Shown: positions 35,829 to 48,992, counted from the first letter of the stretch. The stretch is DNA of 64,000 nt from Rehmannia glutinosa (GCA_016081115.2 JABTTQ020001087.1:186001-250000); one strand, 5' to 3'. The notes: generated from the sequence alone by a model not told the origin. Numbers and translations: made by a program.

Positions 35829-36039
35829 TTGTAGTTGCTTGATGTTCAGCCGTTTTTTTTCAGCCATTTTATTGCAGCCGTTTTTTTTTTCAGCATATTT
35901 GCAGAGGTTAAGTGTGGTTTTTTTTTGTCAGGCGTTTTTTTTTTCCCCCAACCGTTGCCTGTGTTTGTAGTTGTGGTTATAGATTTAAGGGTGTTTTAGG
36001 AATTATACATTTTTACAGGAACATTGGCCTATTTAGGGT

Positions 36040-36111
36040 GGTTATAGATATAGATTATAGATATAGATTATAGATAGATTATAGATTATAGATATAGATA
36101 TAGATTATAGA
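36040..36111 (-). repeat. Helitron 5'-terminal (TCTATA)-rich tract
   Basis: On the minus strand this is a run of TCTATAATC and TCTATA words starting at the element's first base. Many plant Helitrons begin with TC followed by such an AT-rich tract. Confidence 0.75.
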
Positions 36112-36968
36112 TAAGGGTCAAGACTCAAGATTAAAGATCTTCCAAGTTTTAGCAAAATCATAGATCAATTATTGTTGGGGATAAATTGCAATTTTATTCG
36201 GTTGACTATAACATTCCTGTAAAAAATATTTTTTTTATTTTCAAACAAAATTATTGATTACAGTCCTTTGGTAGCCGGAACTTTGGAATATTTGTATTAA
36301 CAATCCATGTGTCGATACTTTCGACCAAACACGAAAACCAATTTTTGCTTAATCACTTGTGGAAACCAACTCATTTGGAGAATGTCCACATAAGATAACT
36401 TAGTTTCTACATCAACAAATTTTAAAAAATGTAGTTTCTTTTTGTAATTAACTCAAACCTCAGGAATAGTTTTTTGTAATGATCCCAATTGGCAGCTCTG
36501 TCTCAAAAGAAAAAACGTGCAACAAAATTTGCCAAGCGTTAATTTACAACAATGGCAAAGGATTTGGCATGTAAACTATGAGCAAAACTATCATTTATTA
36601 GGTCCAGAAACGAAAAGGTAAGACAAAAACGTAAAATTAGAACATCCACAATACGATTCTCATTCATATATCATCCACTGCCACCAGTTGATCAAAAAAA
36701 CACAAAACTAGGACGCCAACCACAGACTCAAAAATGAATGACATATTATAGATGTGTCGAAAAAAATCATACAGATGGCCTGCAAAGTATACTCTATTGA
36801 AGTATATGCCTGTTCGCATTTAGGATTCTCGAACACCTGCAAAGATCATTGGACTTTCAAGACTAGAAGCATTACCGTTTTTTCTTAGCATTACGTTTTG
36901 GGAGCATAAAGTGAAAAATTATGAAGTTTTTGGATTACCTTGTACAAGACTCAGCATTTCGTCCAAAC
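36112..36968 (-). other. 3' flank and probable 3'UTR of the DCN1-like gene
   Basis: Follows the TGA at 36971-36969. No coding frame. The Helitron lies about 860 bp beyond the stop, so it should not affect the coding region but could affect transcript ending. Confidence 0.45.
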
Positions 36969-39900
36969 TCATGTGGATGCTACATTTGCTTTTGTTTTCA
37001 GCCAGTCAACAAAATTATCGAGAAGTAAGGGCCAAGCTTCGCAGGTATCATAATTCTGAAGGTCCGGAAAGCTTATCTGTCAAAGTAATATGATATATAA
37101 AATTACTAAAAAACTAGATGCACAAAAACAGCAAAAGAAAACTAGATCCCTGCATATACAGGGGTAAGCAAGTCTATTCATGAAATGGACCCTTCCCCCA
37201 CCCCAGCAAAACATCGGGTGAGGTCGATTACTCACTCAAAGGCTACTCAAATGCGAACGCTCCTTGATTTTCAAACATGCAAAAAATTTCAACCAAGTTG
37301 TTACTAAAGAATAAATTGACAGAGAAAACACAGATGAGATAGCTCCAAAGAAAAAGGGTGATGTTTGATTTTTTATTCTTCCTATTGGTATAGCAATTAA
37401 ATAAGTTACTCGGATCATTTAGAAATGGCACTCTGATCCTGATCATCTCTCATTATATGTATGAGCATCAACTTAAATATACAGAAAACGTTCAAAAAAC
37501 TGCAGAATAGCCTACATAGTGATCATAAAAATTAACTTAAAGAAGCTAACAAAAAGAAAATTTTGATTTGGTGTAAACGGAAAACTAAAACCACCAATTA
37601 ATTATAAGATCCAGGCGAACAAATACGCCTAAACAATTAGTCTCATTTCAAGGAAAAATGTACTGTCGTGCACAAAGAAACTGAATCGAAAATTAACAAC
37701 AGCAACCAAAAAGTACCTCTTGGCAAAATCGAAGAAAATTTGTCCACTGATCCATATTCATTACCTTGTAGTCACTCTGGATCTGATATCAAAACAAATT
37801 ATGTCAAGGCAGCCAATAAGGAAAAGCAGAACCATCAAACAATCATGATACTTTTGCACAGATTTGTCTAAGGACTTTCATAATTATCCAGGTTGCGCTA
37901 ACTTGACACGGCCATCAAAGCAAAACATTCGAAACCCATCATACAATGTCCTAGAAGCTAAACACGATGATTGAATATAGTACTGGCACTTACCTTAAGA
38001 AATTTAATGAATGAATCAACCTGGGCCTGATATTGGAAACTTAAAACCATATCAATTAATATGCAGGTGCTCTCAATGTCTAAACACTTCTGCTTTTCTT
38101 CTGAAAAAGTTGAATGGACCAGCCAAATTTTAGAAAGCCAAATACTCCAACATCAGAACAAAAAGTGCCACAGTGAAACAGATGCACTCAGAAAATGCAG
38201 GTCTACAACATCCAAAGGCATACCTGTTAGACAGTAATGGAAGGCATATTTATAGAAATCTTCAAAATTCTCCGACTTCAAGACCTTCCATTAACAAATT
38301 CAAAACAGTGAGCCAGTTCACGTTCTCATATAGGCTAATAAATCAACAAGAGGATGTTTGCAAGAAGCTACCTCTTTCTCCAACTCTGGCAGTGTTTTCT
38401 TCAGTTTATTAATAGTATCAACTCGAAGAGCTTTCAAGCCTCTTCGCCACTCATCCTGATGATCAAGGGAGAAAATGAAAAATCAAAGAATACAATCTGG
38501 GGAAAACAACACAGCATATGCAGTCTACAAACAGGATACCAATGCATGAGCATGGGACTCAAAAATCAATTCTTCATGGCTTCAGATCTCCAGATAAAAC
38601 CAACCATATTAAGCAGTAGGCATTTGATGATTACACATCCATAAACCCAATCATTCAGCGGATGATGTGCATAAAATTAACTGATATAGAAATGAAAATT
38701 CTAGCACCATGAAGCAATAATTTTCCCTATATATGCAAGAGTGAAATATTCAGTGCATTCATAAAACAAATGTTTCCATGTAATCAACATGTGTTTTTTT
38801 TTCCCCTTCCAGAGAATTCAATGGCTGAAGACTAGAGAATATGAAGAAACAAAATAGCAATTAAGTAGCAGAAAAAACACATGGAACGGGAAAAAAAAAA
38901 GGGCAAAGCCAGGACATAGAGTGCTACTCCAAAAACATGAAATGGGTTGGCAGAAAAAGCGTGATACCAACTACTAAATTAGTTTTCAGCAATGCAAAGC
39001 AAGGCTTTATACAGAATCCTATGGGCATCGTACTGCATGCTTTGTGCAGCACAAATAATAAATCAGCAATCCCACCTGACTAAGAGCACAAAAATGCATA
39101 ACCCAGAAGAGAACATATTTCTATAACCATAATGGCCAATGGATGGAACTGGAAGGGAATAAACCTAGAACAAGATATATGTACAAAAAGTCAATAAAAA
39201 TAACTTATAAATGATTAACAGAAACAGGGCTCACCTGAGTAAAATATCCCTGCTTCTGAGCATTCATTTTCCTTAAAACAAGAGAAATTTCTGAAGGCTC
39301 AGTTATAGCAAAATACACGGTACAACCTTGAGCAAATATTTGAACTTGTGAGATCGTTCTGCAAAAAACAACTTACCAAGCAAGCATCAAAATCCTGACA
39401 TCAGTATAATCCACCTCTAAATCGGAGCATAGCGCCTCGATCCCTTCTGGGCTGTGCAACAAAATTTAGACCATAAGATATTCCGATCTTTTAAGCAACT
39501 TATATTCAGTTAAAGAGGTAATGACTGCCATTGTTAAAAAAATGTGAAACAACATTTCAGCTTTGTGTAACACATATGCTACATAAAGAGAGTTGCATGG
39601 AAAAAGCCATATAAGTCAGTATCAAGACTATACAGGTCCTTACTATCATTACAAGTAGTAAGGGCCCTAACTCTTACTCACCAAGATTTATCTCTTTTCA
39701 CCATATGACCATTTCTCTATGCAATCAATAACATCATTATCATATATTTACCATGTTTTCTCATGGATAACTATATCATGACAGTTATGATAATATGAAC
39801 ACAAGATACAACAATAATCAAAAAAACCATGGATGCATACAGATAGTACGTTTATATATGAATATACACAAAGCAACAACAAAAATTAACATTGAAATAA

Positions 39901-42900
39901 CATTAAACATCCACCAATTTGTAAAACAAGAATTTTCAAATTTTCATACTTAACTCATTTTAACTATTTTATTTTTATATCTCTCTTTTTTCCTTTATTA
40001 ACTAAAACTCATTTTTTCAAAAATAATTGAAAAATAAACATACATTGTTGAATACCAATATATTCTATATCACTAATTTTAAACAATAAAAAACTAATAC
40101 AAATGTGAACACGGTAAAGATATAATACTTAGCTCATTTAATTGATTTTTAACTCATATCTCATTTTAATTTTATGGGTTCAACTTATATTTTATTAGAG
40201 AAATGTAAGAATTACAAAAGACAGCGGATTAAAAGAAATAGTGCAATAACATCGAAAATCTTGATTATTATTTTTTGTTTTATTTTTATAAAAAAATTAT
40301 ATTTTTATTTTACACCAAATTTTTGAAAAGTATCATAAATCACACCAACATATTTAAAAACGTATCAGATACTCATGCTAACCTCCATTTTATTTCCTTT
40401 TTTTCATCCAATTCTCAAATACTCCAGGCTGTACGAAGCATATTCATATCCACGAACTATCTAATAGTTCACACGGCCATTTTTAGGAGTATACGTGCAT
40501 CATGGATCTAAGCTATCTACACTATTTCCCTCCCATTTTTTCCTTTGGCTAATATACAAGGTTATGATAATTCCTTTTCTTTGAATAAAATCAATTACGC
40601 CGGTACATATAAATAATATTGAGTCCTCAAAAAAGGAAACATGAAACCATATAATAAGGAAAACGCACCTAAATAAGATCGGTAACAAGCTAAACAAATC
40701 CCCTAAGTTAAACAAACTACATCCCCTAAATTAAGCAAATAAAAGAGTCTATTGTTAAAACACTTCAGTAAGATTAAGCCTCAAGGCATGGACTTATGCA
40801 CCATGGTCTTCCATGCATAATTTTTTCAAAAAATATTAGTAAAAAAATCGAAAAAGATAACAAACATAATACAAAAACTAAGAGGGAAAAAAGATTGTAA
40901 CAAAAATCAAATCAACATCGAAAGGCATGATATACAATAAACAAGAAGGATTTAAATTGATAGCTCCTAAAGTAATGAAAACATTAGGAAAAATAAGAGC
41001 CTGGCAATATCAAGCTATATCAAAAAATCATAAGAAAATATAACACTATGTAGATAACTAGCCTAAAAGAGGACAAAATCTAAAATCAACAAGAAGCTTG
41101 AGAAATTGATTAGGAAAAAGAAAAGTAGAAACTATGACGAAAAGTAGAAGCATAAAAAATAGTCAAGCAAGTCTTAGTTATTCTCTCATGGTTTTTACCT
41201 TATTCTAGTATATTAGAATTTGAAATGGTCGTTAATTGAAAATTAAATGATTTAGAATTTCTGAAGTAGGTAAAAGATTATGTCCATTCAAACTCTTCAA
41301 GAACACATGCCTAGTGACTCAAGGGCCAAAGGCATACACCTCAGATGCCCGAGCATAAACCCCAAATGCCCCATGTGACGCCCGGGGCCGATGAAAGTAG
41401 TGAGCAATCGTCGGTGCAAAGAAGAAACACAGACAAAAAGCGACTCCTAGCAGGCTTCTATGCAGAGAAAAACATGAAAGAAACGATCTCACACCAAAAG
41501 TAGATGGATTATGAGGTTGTGCATGTATGAGATTGCATGGTAAAGGAGAGCTTAAAAGATTTGATGAGATACTACCCCTACAAACAAAATGCATCTTCGT
41601 TTGGGAACCCATAATATAGAAACTCGTCGGTTAAGAGTGCTTAACTTGAAGCAATTTAGGATGGATGGCCTCCCAGGCTAGGACGTTTTCCTAGGAAGCG
41701 TGTGAGTGAAGAGGAAGCACACTGGAAAGACGTGTTAGTTTGTGGAGACAAACTTCGATCTGAAAGGCAAGCCGCTACAATTGGTATCAGAGCATGACTT
41801 CTACTAGTACAGTGTGGTGTAGGGACAAATCAAGCGGAAGCTAGAGGGCGTGCGACGTCTGGGGCTGATAAGTACAAGTAGTGATTGCCGATGCAAAATG
41901 GAAGCACGGACAAGGAGCATCTCTTGACAGGCTTTTATGGAGGAAAACATGAATTAATTGATTCCACACCAGAACAAGATAACTTCTGAAAGTGTGCAAA
42001 TTATAGAGAAATTAAAAGATTTGATAAAGTACTCCCATGGCCCATACTAACAAAATGCATCTTCTTTTCGGGAAATCATAACTTAGAAACTTCATATTTA
42101 AGCGTGTTTGACTTTGAGCTTTGGGATAGATGACCTCCTAGGAAGTTTTCCTGGTGCGTGGCATCGTGTGCATGACGATAAAGCATGCTGGAAAAACCCA
42201 TATTGGGATAGTCGCCGGTCCGAAAGGCAGGCCGCTACACCCCAGGCATACACCATATAAGACGAGACTTATGCAGTCTCGAGACATTTTCCTAACATCC
42301 TGTCTCAAGACCCTAAGACTGTCTTGTGAAACATTGCTCAGAAGTACCATATGATCTTCATGGGCGTAACTGGCAGCGTACTATGAAATATGGTAGGTAC
42401 AATTAAATATTGTCAGTTGATAAGCTCTTGACACTATTACCTATGTGGTCAGCCTACACCTAGATAACTACTAAGTAGCTCTATGATGATGTCTTACATG
42501 TTATAAATTAATAAAACTAATAAATATGTATATTTTGTCATATGTATGAAAAACAGAAGACATACATCCCCAGAAGTAAGAGCATGCCTAATGTACACGT
42601 GGTAACTGGTAAGTGGCAAAAACAACTAAACAATGAACACTTACTCAATCATGCCTGACAATTTATTAGCATATTTGATGTAAAGTTCATCTATACGTTC
42701 ATTCCCCTTCGTTTTAGCTTTACTGGATGCTGAACCACAGAAAAAAAAAAAAACAGTCAGCAAACTAGCATTGGATAGTAGATGCAACTTGCATTGTGGG
42801 AATTGTGTGCCCCAATTAAGATAAACACAATCTCTCTCTAGAAAACAATTTTTTATGAAAATCCTACGTAGAATATACCATATAATGTCTCCTGAAGCTA

Positions 42901-43646
42901 AACATAATTGATAGTTGATACAAAAGCCATGGATCTCACATTGGTCAAACTCGCTATTTCAAATATTTTAAACACAGAGTGACTGTATAGAACTCATTAA
43001 TGTGTTCCTGATATGAAAGTCTATACCGTAATATGTTATAGATCACGCAGAAAAGAGACAAACTCCGAATAGCTTTAAACCCAATCTGTTCTTTAAAGGC
43101 ATTCATATGCTTTGAAAGATGAGCATCAACTAGACATTACATCCACCAGCATAACCCACTCACATAAAGCCATTTTGAATCATGAAACTCCGACTCTAAA
43201 AGAATTTATACCATACCTACTAAAAAATAAAACAAAAATAAGTGAAAATTTTCAAAAGTCAAGATCAGCATAGAGTTACTGAAAGTCAATTTCTTTATTT
43301 CCAAGAATTACAGTTGTATATTCTCCAGATTCCTATATCGAATGAATCAAAGAAACATAAATTCAACTCTCCTTATACCCTAATTTAACCCTTCATCAAG
43401 AAACACAAAATAGCCCCAGTCAATAATCATAGAACACCGCAAAGTAAAACCCAGAAAGAATAATTCGCATGCCACAGGACACTATGGAAGAACACATATT
43501 ATTTGGGAAAAAAATATTTGAAATAGAGAAAAAGAAAAGAAAAATTGTGCAGCCCAGAATATACCAGAACGAGTAGAATCCACGCGGGCAGTTTTGGCAG
43601 ATGGAGAGCTTTGAAGATCAGATTTTCTCTTGGATGCCCGAGTCAT
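36969..43646 (-). CDS. DCN1-like protein (cullin neddylation co-E3)
   Basis: Nine exons: 43646-43565, 42729-42645, 39451-39377, 39271-39235, 38455-38372, 38284-38224, 38100-37994, 37782-37717 and 37076-36969. All have GT/AG borders and phases that close exactly, giving 234 residues. After a ~35-residue basic/Ser-rich start comes the PONY (DCUN1) domain: 'IDELYIKYANKLSGMIDPEG', 'ALCSDLEVDYTDVRILMLAW', 'DEWRRGLKALRVDTI', 'FYKYAFHYCL', 'QYQAQVDSF', 'QSDYKVMNMDQW', 'FLRFCQEISFPD' and 'WPLLLDNFVDW'. DCN1 proteins bind the RBX1-cullin unit and the NEDD8-charged UBC12 E2 and speed NEDD8 transfer to cullins, mainly in the nucleus. No UBA domain precedes the PONY domain, unlike yeast Dcn1. Intact frame. 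Intron 2 (42644-39452) is 3.2 kb and contains a TRIM; the others are 86-836 bp. Confidence 0.92.
39950..41368. other. AT-rich part of DCN1-like intron 2
   Basis: No coding or element structure recognised; A/T-rich runs typical of plant introns. Confidence 0.5.
41374..42239 (+). mobile_element. TRIM: miniature LTR retrotransposon, 866 bp
   Basis: 5'LTR 41374-41779 (406 bp, TGTGACG...GCTACA) and 3'LTR 41851-42239 (389 bp, TGCGACG...GCTACA). Between them are only 71 bp, starting with a tRNA-Met primer-binding site TGGTATCAGAGC (41782-41793) two bases after the LTR. They end in a purine-rich 'AAGCTAGAGGGCG' tract. A 5-bp duplication CCCCA flanks the element (41369-41373 and 42240-42244). The LTRs differ at many places, so the insertion is old. 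No coding capacity. It lies in antisense orientation within intron 2 of the DCN1-like gene. Confidence 0.93.
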
Positions 43647-45743
43647 TTTTCTCTTTGTTAATCAACAGTTTTCAATTTTTAAAAAAAATATATATATGGG
43701 CTTGGTTTTGGAGAGGTTCTTTTGGTGTGTGGGGATTTTATACTTTTTCCAAGAGAGAAGGGGTGGAAATGAATAAGGCGCGGGTTTTCGAGGGGTCGGA
43801 GGAAAAAGAAGGTGCAAACTTAGGTTGTTGATGATAAATTGATAATCCTATAGCAAATTCCATCACATTCAAATGAAGGCAAAACTGTTTTTTTAGTCCT
43901 CTAAGTAGACACACTTGGAGATTTGGTCCTATTTCTTTTGCAATTTTGAATTCAATCCTTTACATGAAAATATTTCGGATTTTTGGTTCTATGACCCGCT
44001 ATAATAGGTAAACTTTACCTGTTGGCAGATGTGGCATTTTATTTTAATTAAAAAAATTAATTTTAAAGAAAAAACGTTGAGTTGGCATCTATGTGATACT
44101 TCATTAGCTAAATAAAAGGAAAAACAATCCAACTTTGCATTTTGATTCTAGATTACAAATGTATTTGATAAACTTATATACAAATCTAATATATGTTTCG
44201 ATTTTCGAATAATTGTAGTAAAATTATAAAATACAAATATTAATAAATTTTAAATTTGAATATATTTTTTATTATTATTAAAATAACTATGTATTTAATT
44301 GATTATTAAAATATAATTCAAGATTATTTTAAAATAACAAACTTTGCACTTTTAAATAAAACAGAAAGAATAAGATTTTAAGGACCAAATTATTATACAA
44401 TTTATTCTTAGTTAATTTCAAAAAAGAATATTTGTAACAGACAATAAGACACTATCTTTTATTTTAAAAAAACTCTACTTTCTTTTTTATTCTTTCTTTT
44501 TTTCTTATTTATTCTTACTAAATTATTTTAATCAAATTTATTCCCCGTTTAACCTCTCCAATCTCACCTCCGTCAACATCACCTTCTCAACCTTCACATG
44601 CCATGGCCACTCACGCATCTGGTTTCTCCAACAATATTTAAGCCGCGATCGGCGATCTTTGAAAGTGGTCTGGTTGTGGGTGGTGAGCGCAACAGGGGAG
44701 GCGCTGAATGTTGATGGGTAAAAAGTGGGGAAAACAATGAAGAAAGAAAATAAAAACGGAGAAGACGAAGAGGGGGAAATGAAAACGAGAAAAAAATATT
44801 TTGGCCTTTTGATATCTTTACGAAATTATTAATATTGTAAAAGATTTACATTTTATTTATAATTGAGTTATATATATAATTTAGTTCTATTTTTAAAATC
44901 AAACGATAATTTAAACTTTTATAAAAACAACGGTAATTTAAATCATTTTGAATTTTGAATATTTTTATCTAAAGATAATAATTTAATTGTATTAACATAA
45001 CTTTTGTTTTTGGCAAATTTTTATATTTATTTTTCATTAAGAAATAAATAGGAATCAAAATGCCAAATTGGACTTATTCCTTTTTTTTCCCTAAATATAT
45101 ATCACCTTGGATGCCAACTCAACATTTTTCTTTAAAATTAAGTTTTTTAATTAAAACAAAATGCCACGTCAGCCAACAAGATAAATTTACTTACTGTAGC
45201 AGGTCACAGTACCAAAAATCCAAAATTGCAAAAACAAATATGACCAAATCTCCAAACATGTCTACTTAAAGGACTAAAAAAATAATTTTGCCTTCAAATG
45301 AATAACAGAAACAAAAACAACACTCCATTCGCTTATTCAATTTAATTTTTGGAAAAAAAATGCGGAATTTTCATAAATAGCCGCCCTTTCAAATGGTTCA
45401 AACACATTTGAGGTTTTACTGGTTCAAAAAGAAGTTTTATAGCCTCTTTATTATGTAAATACCTAAAATACCCTCATCGTTCAAATTACTTAGAACGACT
45501 GGACCCGGTAATTTAAACTAACAGGTTGGGTCGTTCGTACTAGCTCTAGTAGTTCGAGCGACCATGTCTGGTTGTTCGAACTACCCATGGTCGTTTCGAA
45601 CCACCATCCCAGTAGTTTGAATGGCCATTCTTGTAGTTTCAATAACAAAAACACATACAAAACCAAAATACACATATAAACACACCCAAAAAACACACAC
45701 ATACTCACACAAAGAAAATACGCATACAAATAAAAAAAACACA
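43647..45743. other. Upstream region of the DCN1-like gene
   Basis: A 'TATATATAT' run at 43688-43698 lies about 45 bp upstream of the ATG and could be the TATA region or part of the leader. Beyond it, to 45350, the DNA is AT-rich with no gene. 45370-45660 contains inverted 'GTTCGAACGACC'-like words of uncertain nature. Confidence 0.4.
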
Positions 45744-45752
45744 TAAAAACAT

Positions 45753-47697
45753 GGCTAATTTATTAAACTATAGCCATTTGAAAATGTAATTAACCAATTA
45801 AGGCCAAAAATAAAAAAAAAAAATATTAGGTGAAAACAGAGGTTGCACCTCTGTTTTCTCAATTTTTATTTTTTTTTAAATAAAATTTTGAGAAAATTTT
45901 TCTTTTCTTTTTTTTGAAAAATTTTAAAAAACATATTTTTTAATTGAATTAATTTCAGTTATAATTTTAATTTTTAAAAAAATTAGTGGAACTAAATTTT
46001 TACTTTACAAATTTTAAAATATATACACCATTTTTCGGACTGTAACTATTTTTTGCTCAAAATTTGAAAAAATGCTTGAATTTAGAATGAATTTAAAACA
46101 CAACTGGAATAGGAAAACATCAATTGCATTGCATCTGAGTTACATAATAAAATCTAAACCACGCTTACTCGATTGATGATTTAGATTCCAGTTGTAAGGC
46201 AATTGATGTTTTGCTAATCCAGTTGTATTTTTAAAGTCATTTAAAATTAAAGCATTTTTTGAATTTTGAGCAAAAATCAGTTGCACTTATCCGAAAAATG
46301 ATATATGTATTTTCAAATTTATAAAGAAAAAAATTAAAATAATTTTTTAAAATATAATGTTATATTCAATTAAATTAATTTTTTTTACTTTATAAATTTG
46401 AAAATACATTCATAATTTTTCGGATAAGTACAACTGATTTTTGCTCAAAATTCGAAAAAATGCTTTAATTTAAATTGACTTTAAAAACACAATTGGATTA
46501 GCAAAACATCAATTACCTTACAACTAGAATCTGAATCATCAATCGAGTAAGCGTGGTCTAGGTTTTATTATGTAACCCAATTGCAATACAATTGATGTTT
46601 TCCTATTCGAGTTGTGTTTTAAATTCATTCTAAATTCAAGCATTTTTTCAAATTTTGAGCAAAAAATAGTTACAGTCCGAAAAATGGTGTATATATTTTC
46701 AAATTTGTAAAGTAAAAATTTAGTTAAACTAACTTTTTTAAAATCAAAATTATAACTGAAATTAATTCAATTAAAATATATGTTTTTTAAAATTTTTTGA
46801 AAAAAAAAAAGAAAAACTGAGAAAACAGAGGTTGCACCTCTGTTTTCTCAAAATTTTATTAAAAAAATAAAAATTAAGAAAACAGAGGTGCAACTAGGGA
46901 TGGCAACGGGGCGGGTTTGGGGCGGGTTTGGCCAAACCCGGGACCCGCCCCGCCAAGGAAAAATTAGACCCGGGACCCGCCCGCCCGCCTCAAGACCCGC
47001 CCCGCCCCGCCTCAAAACCCGCCGGAAATGGTCTAGACCCGCTAGACCCGCCAAGTATTTTTTTTAAATTATAATAATTTATATTTTTCTATTTTTGACC
47101 AAATTTTCAAAAGTAATCTAATGCCAATAGGCTAAAAAATAAATAAATATAATTATTCAACTTATTATAACTATTTTTTTAGAATTGGCTACTATTAAGA
47201 TTTTTTTTAAAAAAAAATACTATTAGTATACTACAATAATACTCAACTAATATTTAAAATAAATATTCAAAGTAGAATATTACAAGATATTATATTAGTA
47301 AATTAAACTTTAAAAGTAAATAATATTATATTAGTACTCAACTAATATTTTTAAACATATAACACTCAAATTTAAAAATACATAATGCAAAAATATTTCA
47401 ATATATATTTAAAAATATAGTAAAAATTAATATGCGGGGCGGGTTCTATTGGACCCGGGACCCGCCCCGGACCCGGGAGGGTTTTGTAATCTTGGACCCG
47501 AGACCCGCCCCGGGACCCGTTTATCCGGGTCTAGACCCGCCCCGTCGGGGCGGGTTTGATGCGGGGGCGGGTTTTGACCCGCCCCATTGCCATCCCTAGG
47601 TGCAACCTCTGTTTTCACCTAATATTTAATTTTTTTTTATTTTTGGCCTTAATTGGTTAATTACATTTTCAAATGGCTATAGTTTAATAAATTAGCC
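45753..47697. mobile_element. Long foldback (MULE-like) element, split by a hAT
   Basis: Perfect 9-bp duplication TAAAAACAT (45744-45752 and 47698-47706). The ends are inverted: 'GGCTAATTTATTAAACTATA' at the left and its complement at the right. The whole element, once the nested hAT is removed, is about 1.23 kb and almost entirely two arms of ~600 bp meeting near 46355. Long terminal inverted repeats plus 9-bp duplication point to Mutator-type mobilisation. Within each arm is a 25-bp palindrome built on AACAGAGGTTGCACCTCTGTT. No transposase. Confidence 0.88.
46895..47598. mobile_element. Nested non-autonomous hAT element
   Basis: Perfect 8-bp duplication GGTGCAAC (46887-46894 and 47599-47606). 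Terminal inverted repeats TAGGGATGGCAA / TTGCCATCCCTA. GC-rich subterminal regions are full of 'GGGCGGGT'/'ACCCGCCC' words, with an AT-rich centre. 704 bp, no transposase. The short GC-rich open frames inside are by-products of the repeats. Confidence 0.92.
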
Positions 47698-48992
47698 TAA
47701 AAACATACCCAAAACACACACGGCAAAAACGTACAAATTATGACAAGGTCGATTACAGTAATGACACACAGGAACGAATCGTGTGTTTTTCTTTAACAAA
47801 AATAATTTTGGATTTTTTTAACTTTCTGAGCAGTATTATTGTGTTTGTTAGGAGAAGCATAACCGATAACTTCACGATCTTGGGTTCGGCAGTGTCAGGT
47901 TGTTTCTTCTGGAATCATGTCGCCTTTCCTGACGTGGTGAATTTATTGTTTTTGTTCACTTGCTTGAGATATTTACCAAAATTCTTGGTAAGAAGTGCAA
48001 GTGACTCATGAAGATCTTCAACAGGTTCAGTTGTGGGTTCCTTAGTTGTTTCAGCTTGAAAGGTGACCTTCTTACTTTTCTCCTTGATTTGGCTGAGATT
48101 CATTTCAAAGGTTTGAAGTTGAGATGTTAAATGGGTCATAGTCTACCAGCCCGGACCATTTAAACCAGAAAAAATAGGGTTATGCCTGAATTATTTTAGC
48201 CCATTTAAATTCAGGTTTTTTCTGGCTCATAATGTTTAGCCTGAATCCCATTAGGGCTACCCAAAAGGTTGATCGGCAACCCCCTAGCCCGCTATTTTTT
48301 TTAAATATATATATGATTTGATTCAAATGGGACCACCCTCCCTAGGTAAGACAGTATGGACTCATCTTACCTATTGATCTTAAAAATGAAGGGATGCGAT
48401 TAAATCAGTTTTTTTCATTATATCCTAATTTATTGATTTTAAGGGTAAGGTTGTAATTTTGTAATTCAAATTAGTGGTAAGTAAAGCGGGTTTATAAATT
48501 TGAGATTAAAACTGCCGATTTTGTGGCGGAATTTAAGGAAGCAGTTTTTTTTTTCAAATATTTTTATTTTACAATATATTTAGGGTTCTTCTACTGCATA
48601 GTTAGACATCAAATAATGCATATTTAGTTGTTTTGTTGGCTCTGTTTTACGAAACAAGACATAATTGAATATAATGTACTGCATATTTCGTTATTCTACA
48701 CATCATAGATAGGTTCAATGTAATGTATATTTAGTTATGAAAATGAGATGTTGCTTTTGGAAATTATAAAAATGGGATGTTACGTAATGTACTGCATATT
48801 TAGTTATTCCACACTGCATAGATAGTTTCTAGAGAATGCATAGTTAGTTGATTTTGTTGCATAGTTTATGACGCCTTGCATAGTTGGGTATACTGTACTA
48901 CATATTAGTTTTTTTACGCTGCATAGATAGTTTGCATATAATAAATATTTAGTTGATTTTTGTTGCATATTTTCAAATATGTAATATCCTAC

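Larger units (their letters stand above)
27151..36111 (-). mobile_element. Complete-ended Helitron, ~8.96 kb
   Basis: On the minus strand the element begins A|TC at 36111-36110 within a (TCTATA)n run and ends CTAG at 27154-27151, followed by T. It has therefore inserted between A and T with no duplication, as Helitrons do. Just inside the 3' end is a perfect hairpin (27162-27178). The element encodes a plant Rep-helicase, now broken. It is the only segment separating the GH18 5' flank from the 3' flank of the DCN1-like gene. The 3' end is very secure. The 5' end is less so, because the TCTATA run offers several possible TC starts. Confidence 0.85.

Noticed and set aside
41319..41612. 97-codon minus-strand frame in the DCN1-like intron
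   Set aside because: It crosses the outer boundary and the first LTR of the TRIM; no homology.
46848..47618. Gly/Pro/Arg-rich frames on the minus strand
   Set aside because: By-products of the GGGCGGGT arrays at the ends of the nested hAT element.
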